The position numbers were made by a program, and so were the translations under genes. A stretch of 20,416 nucleotides of DNA from Plakobranchus ocellatus (taxonomy: Eukaryota; Mollusca; Gastropoda; Plakobranchidae). The notes beneath the pieces were generated by a model, which was not told the DNA's origin, made no database searches, and was given only the letters and a program-made list of their open reading frames with translations. The stretch spans positions 623,137 to 643,552 of the forward strand of contig BLXT01000592.1 of assembly GCA_019648995.1 (NCBI GenBank), read 5' to 3'. The number at the start of each line of letters is the position of its first letter. Position 1 is the stretch's first letter. Shown one piece after another: positions 1-17,588 of this stretch.

Positions 1-62
1 GGAGGAGGAGGAGGAGGAGGAGAAGGAGGAGGGGGAGGAGGAGGAAGAGGAAAAGGACGAGC
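1..62. repeat. GGA/GAGG purine microsatellite at the window edge
   Basis: A run of GGA units with occasional interruptions starts at base 1, so the array probably extends to the left of the window. It lies upstream of the first visible peptidase exon and is probably intronic or intergenic. Confidence 0.9.
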
Positions 63-360
63 AATATTATTATGTAATAATTAGCTTGATGGTGGTGTTG
101 GAGATGGGAATGCAAGTGTTGATGATGGTGTTGATAGTCGTTACAGTAGAGCAGGAGGAACAAAAGGATTAGCAATAGTTAGAGTTCTAAAGATGAAAGA
201 AGACGAGAGGAAAGAAACCAGGACGTAAAGAAGTAGAGAAATAAAAAAGAATAACCAAAAAAAAAGACTAAATAGATAGGCTGCGGTCACGTTAAAGGTA
301 TGTTAAGTTCTATTTTATGTTAATAGTGGTTGTATATGAAACTTTTTTCCTCCAACATAG
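63..360. other. Probable intron upstream of the first visible peptidase exon
   Basis: No open frame of note is visible. The stretch ends in a pyrimidine tract and a CATAG acceptor at 360, and an in-frame TAG closes the reading frame exactly at that boundary. Earlier exons of the peptidase gene are presumably outside the window. Confidence 0.5.
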
Positions 361-433
361 GAAGACTTTTACCACGATGAGATTGCATATTATAAGAGGT
401 ATTTGGGTCACATGTGTTACCAGAGACTGAAAG
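361..433 (+). CDS. Peptidase gene, first visible coding exon
   Basis: The frame is open from the acceptor (…CCAACATAG at 360), entry phase 0, and reads EDFYHDEIAYYKRYLGHM onward. Three GT donors would all leave phase 1: after 433 (AAAG/GTTTTA), after 439 and after 463. I prefer 433, which leaves a 76-bp intron. The donor is weak, so the exact 3' end is uncertain. Confidence 0.5.
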
Positions 434-2013
434 GTTTTAGTCAACTTGGAACTGATAAAAATAGTATCCCAATTTTTCCAGGATTTATCATTTCTTATTT
501 TTGTTTCAGCATGTCGTGAGGCTGATGAGAAGAGAAATGATCAAGGTAAGAGTATGGCATTTCTGCCAATCATTGAAATGAGCTTGAAGCCTTTAGCAAA
601 ATTTGTTGAAATAGGGCAAAATGACGAATTTCATGACTTGGTTCTTTGTTCCCTTCAAGAAATTCGCATTGCACCAAAAACTCGATCACTTCTTTTTCAA
701 AGGTCAAGGATGTATTTCTCAAAACATTTTAGCATTGAGTTTGAATTAAAATAGATATATATCATTTTGGATTTGTAATTATAAACAGACCTACTAATAA
801 AATATGTTTTGAAAATGAAAGAAAAAAAACTGATGGGGGTAGATAATACTTATTATTAATACTGAGTCGGTTTTGATCTATATTTTGTTGTATGCTTTGC
901 TCTTCATTTCTTTTTATCATTAACAGTAGCTGCATATAACGTCAATTTAATATTCTAATTACATTACGAACTCTGTAATACTTAATATACATATGTATAA
1001 TAGATACGTAATGATAATTATACTCTGCATTAACCATAATAAAATGTTAAAACAAGCTGTTCTTTTAAATATGTGTCTGTCTGATCTCTCTAGGCAATCA
1101 CGAGTGTGAAGTAATGGCAAACTGCAATGCAGAGTCGATGGAAGCTTCGTTAATTTGGAAAAAATGCACAAAACACCCTGGACATTCTACGTTCATTCCT
1201 GTGGAAGATTTTTCTATAACTCATCTGCCAAATATTTATCAGAGTCCAGAATTAGTTGAAATAATTGAGAACGTAGCATCTCGTACAGTGAGATTGCGTG
1301 TGAAGGACACTAGCCCTGCCCGGCCTGATGGCTACGTATTTTCTCGTTACCATGGGCGAAACATCACTCACACTGGGACAGGCTGGGTGAGAGATATCCA
1401 TGATGGACAAGGCCCGTGTAGATGCCCTGACTGTGCCAGCAAGCAAACCCCAATGACACGGTGGTGGTTGGTTAGAATCCATACAGCTTGTCACGTGGTA
1501 TATGATACACTGGAAGCTAAGGTCACTTCTGTTGACATCAACTCTAATCACAAAATATCCGGGCTTGCAGGCAAAGCCATGACAATGAATGGCCTTAAGG
1601 TAATTTCAAAGAACGAGGAGCAAGACTTGTGCAGATTTTATTGTGCCACTCACGATGAAATCCTCGTTGACTGGCTGCAAACGTTCACTGCTCAGTGGGA
1701 ACATTTATCCTCAAAGAAGTTAACAGTTGCGGATAATGCTTACTCAGCTTTTTGTGTCGTTGTTTCTCACCCGCATGGCCAGGCCAAGTGTGTAACTATT
1801 GGGAAGTGGAAGAAATGTTCCGAGCAGAATGAGATTGGTGAATGCGCCCAAATGTATACAACAGATACCTGCAGGGGTAGCAGTGGAGCACCTGTCATTC
1901 TTCTGAAAAATCTTCGTGGCCCCGGAGGTTGGGTTCCCACAATATTCCCACATAGCCAGACACTAGATGACGGACTTAACCAAAGTGCTATAGGGGGCAT
2001 GCGTTCTTACTAA
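361..2013 (+). CDS. Trypsin-like (PA clan) serine peptidase domain protein, 3' part of gene
   Basis: The proposed model has three coding exons, 361-433, 510-545 and 1094-2013, giving 342 residues plus a stop; the 5' end is missing. The large exon carries the peptidase domain. Counting from its first Met (1114), the catalytic His is in HTACHVVYD (His127), the probable Asp is in ATHDEIL (Asp181) and the nucleophile is in GSSGAPV (Ser257, matching GDSGGP of trypsin). Other marks are SRYHGR, a CRCPDC cysteine cluster (102-107) and VVSHPHGQ. This combination fits an intracellular-looking, mollusc-expanded family of trypsin-like proteins known to me mainly as uncharacterised predictions; that recall is from memory. 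No signal peptide is visible. The domain appears intact, but its substrate is unknown. It could be a catalytically poor paralog, although all three triad positions are kept. The stop lies 18 residues after SQTLDDGLNQ, which is near the usual end as I remember the family. Confidence 0.8.
510..545 (+). CDS. Peptidase gene, 36-nt symmetric mini-exon
   Basis: A TTTTTGTTTCAG acceptor precedes 510 and a CAAG/GTAAGAGT donor follows 545. The exon is phase 1-1 and encodes CREADEKRNDQ. It joins in frame to the exon at 1094 through a split Gly codon. Frame, splice signals and phase all agree. Confidence 0.55.
1094..2013 (+). CDS. Peptidase gene, large 3' exon with the catalytic domain
   Basis: The acceptor is TGATCTCTCTAG at 1093. 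The exon starts two bases into a codon and reads NHECEVMANC before the Met at 1114. It then stays open for 299 codons to TAA at 2011-2013. The CDS is clearly richer in GC than the surrounding sequence. Confidence 0.85.
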
Positions 2014-2045
2014 GTGCAGGGTAACAAATTATTAGAGTCCAACAA

Positions 2046-2051
2046 ATTAAA
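2046..2051 (+). terminator. Possible ATTAAA polyadenylation signal of the peptidase gene
   Basis: ATTAAA occurs 33 bases after the peptidase stop codon. It is a common variant signal, but AT-rich sequence gives many chance matches. Confidence 0.3.
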
Positions 2052-4623
2052 ATTAGTTCAGATTAGCAAAACTAAAATTTCGCTAAAAAAAAATTACAAA
2101 AGATATTCCAACCAGGGGATTTTCGCTTAACTTTTAAGATTATTATTATTTATGAGCTTTTTATTTTAGCAAGAATTTTTTTACAATATCTACAATCTGG
2201 GGCTTACATTATTTGTCACGTCCATGTTCAGATCATCAAACAGACTACCTATAAAAACACTTCCAATTTCGAATGGATACAATACTAGGAGAACAGAGGT
2301 GCTAATGTTATTACTTCCTGAGCAGATTCTTAAATCTGCAGTTAATGCAGTAATGGATACATGTATTTCTTATTGTAATATATCGTTTTTGCAGTTTTCT
2401 AACTAACTAACTCATAAATTTGATTAACTGACTTAAGTTTTATGAAGAGACACCACTTTCAGACGACTTGCGTTTAATTTAAAAATTGAGATAATTTCAC
2501 AAATTATTTGTTTTATAACATTTTCCTAAGCATCGATCTTGGGTGGCTTCAGAATTGTTGAGCCCTAACCCGAGAAATTGGTTTCAACGTCGCATCACTC
2601 GCTCAAAGCAGCTGGAAAATCTTATAGGCTGGCAATTTTTTTCCCATCGTAAAATCTTTCCTTTAAGTGGTAAATTCTTTGCTTGACGCTTACTTCTTTC
2701 AGTGTGCGAGAGGAGGAGCAGGCCACCAGAGAGTGAGTTAGACGATTCCCTTTGATCCCCCTGATAAGTAGTATCCTCAAATCCATTTAGAAATTCTCAT
2801 GCATTGAATGTTTCCTTTCGGGTCTTGTGCCTTTTGTTTGGCAATTATACCTGGCAAAGTTGTTTTTGCTGCTGCTTTCTCGGGACAAACCTGAATAACA
2901 TTTTGGTTTGTTTTTTTTTTTGTCTTCAATACAAAATAAGTGTCCCTTCTCCCACCATGTTGGGAGGGCGTTGCTTGTTTCTCCCTCAGGCTGGACTCAG
3001 TAGCACATTGGTAACTAATCTGGAGTTATGCATGCATGATCATTTGACCAATTTGAAGGAGAATCACTCAGAGGTCAGGCCAGGATACATCTTTCATCAA
3101 TATGTAGCATTACTGAGAATTTGATGTTTGGAAATCCAATTTCCAATTCTATGAGATTTTTTTTTCATAAAAAAAACTAATTGAGAAAAGGACAACAAAA
3201 CTATTCCGTTAACTTTTATTGTATAAACTATATTCTGTTCACTGGTAGTAAAACTTTGTTTGCCTTTGAAACAAGTTTATTTCTTTCCTGAATTACATGT
3301 ATTTTTAAAGTCCAAATTAAAGATATGTAGCTTGCTATGGAAAGAAAACATTTCGAGCATATTGTTAAATCTATGAAGATCTTTTGCCATGCAAACCTTA
3401 AATATATATTCTTTTCTTTTCAACCACGGTATATAATTTTGAAGAGTACAGCAATGAACCTTTTTGTTTAAAGTTTTGCTAACAGTTTATTGCTTTCTAT
3501 TCTAAGGCAGATTTGTTTTTTCCATACTTTTTGTAAAGTTAAGAAAAACTGAAAAATATTGCTGAAGCATCTTATTTTGTCAAAGGCCAAACTCAATTTT
3601 GCAAGGTGACAGTAATGTTGGCGCTACTAAATTGGAAGGGCTCAAATTAATTAACCCCAAAAATAGGTTTTTTATCTTTAAGGCCATGGACTACTGCAAG
3701 AAATGTTGAAGGATGAAGTCTGAAAATATCTATCAATATGCATTGATTCTTTTTCATTATAGATCTAAGTACAGATCCAAGTTTGATGCGACACTTAAGT
3801 TTACTGAATTTTGCTAATGATTTGGTGGCCAGTCATTTGTTAGATTTTAATCAAAGAAAATACAGCTAGCGATGTATTATAAATAATGTTTGAAAGCAAG
3901 TTGTATGTTTTTCATTCTTGTTGATTAGCAATACTTGTTCTGACACACAAAATGAAGAAATTAATTTGCGTTGTTTATTTGGAAAGAAACAGTCGTTTTT
4001 TTCCCTTTTGTTTGTTTGTTTTCTATTTTTTTTAATTCCTTAAAAAAGAAATTTAAAAAGGGTAGCACTTTAAGTGTTGCAGTTAGCTTCTGATCCTCAC
4101 AATTTTATAACTCCACGTTTAGGGGCTTTCTTGCAGGGGGCTAAATTTCCTGGCCTGCTTGTCACTTTCTCTATATATTTTGTTCATGTAAAAATATTTC
4201 TTCTTTTGCTTATGTGGTTTCAAATAAAAGTTAATAAGTGTCTCTCTACATCTCTATCAACTCACATACATAAAACTATCACAACATATGGCAGACTTTA
4301 CTTTTGTAATGATTTTGGTGGATGAAAAATAAAATTGATAAGAATTGGTGGGACATTTGGTCTATTTGTGCAACAGTATCACAAAGGCATTCTAACAGCC
4401 TCGGCAATCAGACATTTTGTTTTAAAAGGGCAAAAATGAGTATTTGTTCTTGTCATCGTGTGCTGAAATTTTTAAAAACGAGATGGGCTAGTTGAAAACA
4501 TCATTTGAGATTTTCATTTTGCTTGCTTTCTGCAATTAAATCCATTTCTATAAACTTGAATGAGATCATGATATTTCTTTCTTAAACCTGCATACTGCAT
4601 ATTATGGTGAGTATATCTTTGCC
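2052..4623. other. AT-rich region without a supported gene
   Basis: Homopolymer A and T runs dominate. The only protein-like stretch is a frame at 2520-2683 followed by an acceptor-like site at 2701, listed separately. Longer open frames, such as 2804-3124 on the plus strand, have T-rich composition and no supporting splice or domain signal. Confidence 0.6.
2520..2755 (+). other. Possible coding fragment(s) of unknown origin
   Basis: From 2520 a frame without an ATG reads KHRSWVASELLSPNPRNWFQ and on to LENLIGWQ before a stop at 2683. A strong acceptor (CTTACTTCTTTCAG) ends at 2701 and is followed by CERRSRPPESELDDSL and a stop. Composition is more balanced than in the flanks. The gap between the two pieces is too short for a normal animal intron. 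This may be an old gene or repeat fragment; I do not recognise it. Confidence 0.2.
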
Positions 4624-4653
4624 ATGCCTCTCACGCGATTTTCTCATCACACC

Positions 4654-5127
4654 TCACACCTACCCTTAACTAAAACAGGAATTGACATACGAAGATCTTC
4701 ATCACACCTACCTTCAACCAAAACAGCAATTGTCATACAAAGATCCTCATCACACCTGAGCTCAACCAAAACAGTAATTGTCACACAAAAAAACTCAACA
4801 CACCTGCCCTCAACCAAAATAGCAATTGTCACATAAAGATCCTAATCACACCTGAGCTCAACCAAAATAGTAATTGTCACACAAAAAAACTCATCACACC
4901 TGCCCTCAACCAAAACAGCAATTGTCATACAAAGATCCTCATCACACCTGAGCTCAACCAAAACAGTAATTGTCACACAAAAAAACTCATCACATCTGCC
5001 CTCAACCAAAACAGCAATTGTCACATAAAGATTCTCATCAATTCTGCCCTCAACAAAAACAGCAATTGCCAAACAAAGATCCTCATCACACCTGCTCTCA
5101 ACAAAAACAGCAATTGTCATACAAAAG
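4654..5127. repeat. 48-bp minisatellite, 10 units, with a 96-bp higher-order period
   Basis: Units begin at 4699, 4747, 4795, 4843, 4891, 4939, 4987, 5035 and 5083, each exactly 48 bp apart, with a diverged partial unit from about 4654. The core is CTCAACCAAAACAGCAATTG. Units 3, 5 and 7 share a variant (GAGCTC and a tail of seven A) while units 4, 6 and 8 share another (GCCCTC and a TAAAGAT or CAAAGAT tail), so the central part repeats in 96-bp dimers. Because 48 is a multiple of 3, frames stay open on both strands as 16-residue repeats. I treat these as by-products of the repeat. Confidence 0.95.
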
Positions 5128-7891
5128 AGCAACTTAGGATACCTACGATGTTCTTGAATATTTTATTTTACATTGAAACCATTTTGATTTCAGTCTTTCA
5201 CAACAATTTAAAATAGGAAAAAGAGCAATTGAATCTTTCCAAAAAAAAATCTTGTACAATATTGATATGAAAAGTATCACAGTGTTAGGATTGAAATTAT
5301 AGAGTAAATAGTATTCATATATACTGAGACTGAGAGTTGAAATGGAAACCAAAAGGGGGCAGGACTTTTCTTGTCTCAAAATAATAGCAAGGGTATAAAG
5401 TTATCATTATAAATAAGAAATTGTTCTTTGAATATGTTCAAAACATTTAATATAAAGCCACGTTTTTAATAATATGAGACATTTTCATTTTGATATGTTA
5501 TTTCAACAGCAGACATAAAAAAAAGTCATAGATATTCAAATGCATCATTTGAAAGAATATGTTCAAGGTAACTGCAGTTAATATTACTTTGGTCTTATGG
5601 ACAAATTACTTTCAGATTGGATACTTTTTTTTCCTTCTTTTCCTTTCTTTTCTTTCTGTTTTTGTAAGAACCAATGATAAAATTGATACATGTATGTATA
5701 ACAATAATTCTGAATACTTGGTGTCTGCCTATAAAAAGAAAAGATTTTTTTCACAAAAGTTTGACACAATTCTCAAAGTTGTGCTAGAGTCACTCCAGAA
5801 AATTTACAACATGCATTGATAGACGACCCTTTAAAAAAAAAAAAAGAATCAAGAGAAATATTGATGAATATTCTTCTTGATTGTAAAAATCAGTGAGGCA
5901 ATGTTGTAACATAAATATGAATAAGCCATCTACTTATAATTCCTAAATAGTTCACAAAAATTTGGCCATAATCCTCCATCCTCATCGCTAAAATATCTGT
6001 ATACAAAATAAAACATCATATTTCCTTTCCACATACAGCATAAACAATAACTTCTTAACCAAGAACCTATTTTGCAAATGTTGGATTCTTCAGAAAAATG
6101 CATAAAATTACAAAACATATTTAATTATGAGTGTCATAAAACAATAACCCATAAAAAAAATGTATTATTCAGTAAATGTATAGTAACAGGGAGCTTCTTC
6201 AAATCTTTCATATAAAATAGTAAACACACATCCTTTTTAACAATTGTGAAAGCTTTTTCTTATTTTCTGATTTTTATTTTGACTTTAAATTATTTTGATC
6301 CATAAATGCTGTAAGAAAGAGTCACTCACTGAAAGTTGTTCGACTGCACAAAGTTCTATAAAGTTTACATCGAAACAAATAGATACCATGAGTGAAAACT
6401 AAATAGGACAAACATCCCTAAAAAGTAAAACTTAAAATGAAAGAATTGGCAATCTATAAAATGAACAAAGGGACAAATAATAACCTCTTTACCCTGGCCT
6501 TGTAGTCAGTTTTTACCCATAATAAAAAAAAGAGACATGAGACATAATAATGTAAACAAACTTTCTAAATACAGAGGACTTCATTAGCTAATCTTTTTGA
6601 ATCCTTACTGAAATAGTGTTCTCATGTCGTAAGGAAAAAATTGTAGCAATGCTGACAATTTGAGACAGGACTTTTGTGTGATCAAATTCACAGCAAATTT
6701 TAAATTATTTTGTCCTCTTTGTTTAACCAAATCTCTGTAAAAAAAAAATTTTTTTAAAATAAAGCTATCAGTGAAAATGAGCCATAAGGTGTTTGGATTC
6801 TAAAAACTAGAAGCGTACCAAAAAGGAGGTAAAATTGAAATTCACATTCTTTCTTCTTCCTCCTCTTCTTGATTTCAAGGCTGATCAGTGAACAATAATT
6901 TTTATTCCAACATCCAATTTGGTAGTTTCCCCAGCTCTTCAATAAGAGGCACTTGATGAAGATGCGTGTTGCACTGCTTCATGTTGCTTGTCTTTTAACA
7001 AATTTTGCTCAAAACATTCCTGCCGAGATTCTTTAATTGTTAATGCTTTAATTTCTCACTTGCATCTTACTGACAAAACATAATAATCCATTCATATTAA
7101 AATTGTGAAAGTTTTGATTGAAACTTGCTTTTTGCTGAGATAGCAAAAAAAAAAAAATAAATTCAAATTGTGTAAAAAGCAAACAAAAAAAACAAAAAAA
7201 TGGGAGCAAAGAGACCCAAGCATTATGTGATAGAGAAGCAAAGAGAAAACCATGAAACCCATGAAACTAGAGTTTCTCTCTATTTGTCTTTCATCTAAAA
7301 TAGTTTAGTAACTCCTTTCTGGTTTTCACAATAATGCTTTAAAACATCTTCATATGATTACATTATAACAAAAGGAATGTAGTTAAATGTGGATCGCTTG
7401 TAGTGAGATATGTACACAGGTTTAAATATCATGACTTGTTGAAGTGTGTATCATAACATTTTTGTTGTGATCATTAGTGGAAAAAATTAGTGGAAAAATG
7501 TAAAGAAATTCTTTCAACGCGCAAATGCATTTTATATTCGTCTATTCATAAATAACTAATGGAATTGTTTTCGTGAAAATAGGTGTGTGCATATTATTTC
7601 AAAATCAATTAATATTGTGATTTATGTTTTGGATGTGCAACAAGTTGAGATGTTTCAGTTGAATGAAGATCGCAATAGTATTTCCTTTTCAATTTCAAGT
7701 GTGTTGCTGAACAAAAAATATTTTGAGAAAAAAATAATTCTATAACTCTACCCTAGGGCTGTCACGGGCATTCAAAAAATAGTAATTTACTACTATACAA
7801 GATTTATCAAACACTGATCATTTTTTCTGTCTATGATTTTAAAGATTTTTTTGTAAACGAAAAATATACTTTCATAAGGCAAGGATTTCAC
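5128..7891. other. AT-rich region; 3' flank of the CFAP97D-like gene
   Basis: No coding exon can be supported on either strand. The part next to 7892 presumably includes the 3' UTR of the minus-strand ciliary gene, but I found no AATAAA close to its stop. The remainder contains short homopolymers and nothing structured. Confidence 0.55.
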
Positions 7892-14850
<6,959 letters not shown>

Positions 14851-15013
14851 TGTAAAGGAGGCGCGATCGTGAGCAATAAAAACTTGAGTATTTTATATAA
14901 AGTTGGCAGCCTTTCACTAACGTTATCTTGTCCCTTACAAGATAAATTAGTGCCAAGGAGGTATGGATTTAGTCAATCGTGCTCTATTGTTGATCGCGTA
15001 GGTTGCTGGCATA

Positions 15014-15023
15014 GTCACGTGAC
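15014..15023. promoter_or_regulatory. Palindromic E-box GTCACGTGAC in the 5' flank of the CFAP97D-like gene
   Basis: A perfect 10-bp palindrome with a CACGTG core lies 164 bp upstream of the ATG. bHLH-ZIP factors such as USF or MiT/TFE bind this sequence. Next to it GTTGCT (15002-15007) resembles one half of an RFX X-box, the motif typical of ciliary promoters, but the second half is not at proper spacing. Regulation is inferred only. Confidence 0.3.
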
Positions 15024-15069
15024 CACACAGTTTTGTTCCATGCCTTAACGACAAACCGGAACACTTACC

Positions 15070-15289
15070 TGAACGATACATTAAAAGTTTCCATTCAACT
15101 GTGGTCACAATCGGTTTCACGGAACAAACATCTTCATCAATTTATTATGTGAGATTCGCATGAAGCATGATTGAAAAATAACAATTCTTACCTTAACCCC
15201 TTAATTTATTGTAAACTTACATTATCATGAACTACCATCGCCATTGCCGGTACCCATAACACCATAAGAAACTTGTAATGTGTACCACA
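15070..15289 (-). other. Spacer between the small gene and the CFAP97D-like gene; possible 5' UTR exon
   Basis: A strong donor (TTCAG/GTAAGTG) on the minus strand has its exon end at 15069. Every frame before it is closed, so it could end a non-coding 5' exon of the ciliary gene spliced to near 14870-14890. The evidence is only the donor sequence. Confidence 0.25.
15205..15210 (-). terminator. AATAAA polyadenylation signal for the small minus-strand gene
   Basis: A canonical AATAAA lies about 86 bases downstream of the proposed stop at 15296. It supports a short 3' exon but could occur by chance. Confidence 0.35.
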
Positions 15290-15295
15290 CGAGTA

Positions 15296-16014
15296 TTAAT
15301 AAGTCTAGCAAGAGAAAGAGTACTTTCAAATTAAATAATATGGCCGAGCAAGTATCACTCTACCTCATAATTATTATCCTGTCAGCGACGTAAGACCTGT
15401 TTTTTTTTCCCTTTATATTTCTTCATTTTTTTAAAAATTATCATGTTGTCTATCATCGAGCATAAAAATTAAATTTGGCCTTTACTTACCTTACGAGATG
15501 CTACTCTAGCTACATTCTGCTCTTGCTCCGAGTAAATGAATTTATTGTAAAGATCTCTCAACCGAAATGTGTATGCTCGTGATTGCGTTTTGCCGTCGCT
15601 AGCATCTCTGCATATATGCGAGCTGACATTGTTGTGAGCAGCCCAACCGTTTTGGTGAAGCTAGAAACACTGTGATTATGGTTAGGCTATTTCAATTTAC
15701 TGGTACATGTAGGCCTACATTACAAATTTAGGACCGATGTCAGCCTGTTGGTCTTGATACTTGTCTCGAAAGCATCAATTATGATCTCTGAACCCCCCCC
15801 CCCCCGCTCTCTCTCCTTTTATCTCCCTCTCTATGTCTCTGTATTTCTGTCTGGTGCTGTTTACTTTTATTTTGCCTAAATTTTTTTTTAGATATTTTCT
15901 TCCTCCTCTCTCTCCTTTTTTTCAATCTCCCTCCTTCGGCGTCCTCTCTCTTTCTTTCTACTTGTCTATTGCGTCATATTTCTGTCTCTTTATCTTTACT
16001 TATCTTTCCCTCGA

Positions 16015-16073
<59 letters not shown>

Positions 16074-16406
16074 AATACATATCCTTTCTTCATGTTACTT
16101 TCTTTCAATCTCCTTTCATTAGCGTTTTTATCATTTTTTTTCTCTATCAATCTCAATTAGCCGCCTCTCTTTTTTTTCTGCCTCACCTAATCTGTGTCTT
16201 TTTCTTCCTCTCTCTCTCTATTCATTTATCTGCCTTTCTCTAAGTTTAACGCTAACCTCTTTTAGTAATTCTTTTGCTTTGAGGAATTTCCATCTACTGT
16301 CGTTTTGAAAAGCACGATTGTGCACTAATCACAGCTGACGCATCCAAAAGCTGGGGTTTCCCACATAGCTTACCTGAAGAGAGTACACTAAAGCAGGTTC
16401 TTGCAT
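15296..16406 (-). CDS. Small protein gene of unknown function
   Basis: Three minus-strand exons are proposed: 16406-16374 (MQEPALVYSLQ), 15660-15490 (57 codons) and 15304-15296 (Thr-Tyr-stop), giving 70 residues, all phase 0. The middle exon is the strongest part. It is open throughout with a GTGTTTCTAG acceptor and an AAG/GTAAGT donor, and reads from LHQNGWAAHNNVSSHICRDA through TFRLRDLYNKFIYSEQEQN to ARVASRK. The pattern W-x4-N, RDAS, LR-x4-N and R-x3-R recalls the start of tektins, but too weakly to assign. No signal peptide or membrane segment is visible. The third exon is supported only by a strong acceptor (CTTTCTCTTGCTAG) and a nearby AATAAA. Alternatively the middle exon splices in frame into exon 2 of the CFAP97D-like gene. 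Confidence 0.45.
15490..15660 (-). CDS. Well-supported internal exon of the small minus-strand gene
   Basis: It spans 171 nt, phase 0-0, with consensus splice sites on both sides and balanced codon use in an AT-rich setting. One alternative frame holds an ATG but closes after 23 codons. Confidence 0.7.
15796..16068. repeat. Pyrimidine-rich tract with poly-C and a (TC)26 microsatellite
   Basis: About 12 C residues (from 15796) start a strongly CT-rich tract that ends in an uninterrupted TC run at 16017-16068. Pyrimidine richness continues to about 16250. On the plus strand it gives a spurious Ser/Leu/Phe frame. It lies in the first intron of the small gene. Confidence 0.95.
16374..16406 (-). 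CDS. Proposed start exon of the small minus-strand gene
   Basis: ATG at 16406 has a purine at -3 and an in-frame TGA six bases before it. Eleven codons end at TCTTCAG/GTAAGC, phase 0, matching the next exon. The 713-bp intron holds the poly-C and TC runs. Confidence 0.45.
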
Positions 16407-17588
16407 TTCTCAAAGTCATGCTTACTTTTCTCTCCTTGACATGAAAATCTTGTCAATGGCGTCTCTGCTATTCATTTAGGTAATTCACTCATGTATGACA
16501 AATTACCCGGTTTGTGCTTTCCTATTCCGACATGCTCTGTGCTCAGGAAAAAAAAAATATTACAGCTTCTCATTTCAACGAATCCTCTTTTACTGCCTAT
16601 GAAAGATTTTCAACGCACAATAATCTTTGGCCTTAACACTTCTTTCTGTGCGTCTTTTCGATTTTCTTGCAACGCCTATAGTATAAGAAGTTAGCTTGTT
16701 TATTTAATTTGCACAGCAGTAGTTAAGCATACGAAATGAGTAAAATAAAAATAAAAACAAATGAACCAAAATGAACCATTTGTCTCAAGCTGACTCCAAA
16801 AAAAAAAAAAAAAAAAAGTTAACTCCTTTTTTTTCATTTGAAGAGCATAATTCCAATGTTTAAATTATCAAGGGAGAGAAAAAACCCTTAAATTTCATGG
16901 TTTTCTAGTTTTTTTTTGTTTTTGCTTTTTTACTTTTGTTTCGTTTCGTTTTTCTCTTCAAACAATCTGTTTAATTATTCCGGTAACATTTGTAGTAAAT
17001 CCGACGGCTCAATCACAAAAAGAATTCTTGTCCGCGACAATAAGTCGCGCTCTCATACACGCAGGAAAAAAAAAACCAACCTTTTTTATTCAGAAGTGGC
17101 ACAAGTTTTGTAGTTTTTTAATTTCTTCAATTATAATTTTCACTAGTTTCGTGATATTTGTTGGTGCATTTCTTTCCATTCAAATTCTTCTGATCAAAAT
17201 GCTAGTCTTTTTTTTTTTTCTTCACTTGTCTATTTATCTCTAAATATTATTATAATGTGTTTTGGCAATCTATTAAAATGTATCCTTCATCCATTTTACA
17301 TAATGTCACGCTCGTTATATTTTATTCAGTCGGCTTTCCCAAAATTTAGTTTACGATCAATTTTTAAAAAAGATTTCTGAATGTATTTTATCATCCGAAC
17401 CATTGGTTTATTAGTCTATCTTACATCGAGTTGTCTATTCTCCGATCATATATGACTGAATTAATCTAAGCAGAATTTGAAAAAACTATTTTGAGCATAT
17501 GTTGCTTAATTTAAAAAAAAAAAAAAGCAATGGGTAGGAGGTATATGGATAATTCGATATTATTTTTTCATCACTCGAGAGCATGGAC
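16407..17588. other. AT-rich intergenic region with poly-A and poly-T runs
   Basis: It contains an 18-base A run near 16799 and other homopolymers. No exon is supported. It presumably includes the promoter of the small minus-strand gene near 16410-16500. Confidence 0.55.

Noticed and set aside
2804-3124. 106-codon plus-strand frame with hydrophobic start
   Set aside because: The hydrophobic part comes from T-rich DNA and a poly-T run. There is no recognisable domain and no splice partner.
5930-6118. 62-codon minus-strand frame with several Cys and aromatic residues
   Set aside because: Composition follows the AT-rich background, and no convincing splice signals or family resemblance were seen.
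15833-16243. 136-codon plus-strand frame rich in Leu, Ser and Phe
   Set aside because: It is the translation of the CT-rich tract and TC microsatellite, low complexity with no domain.
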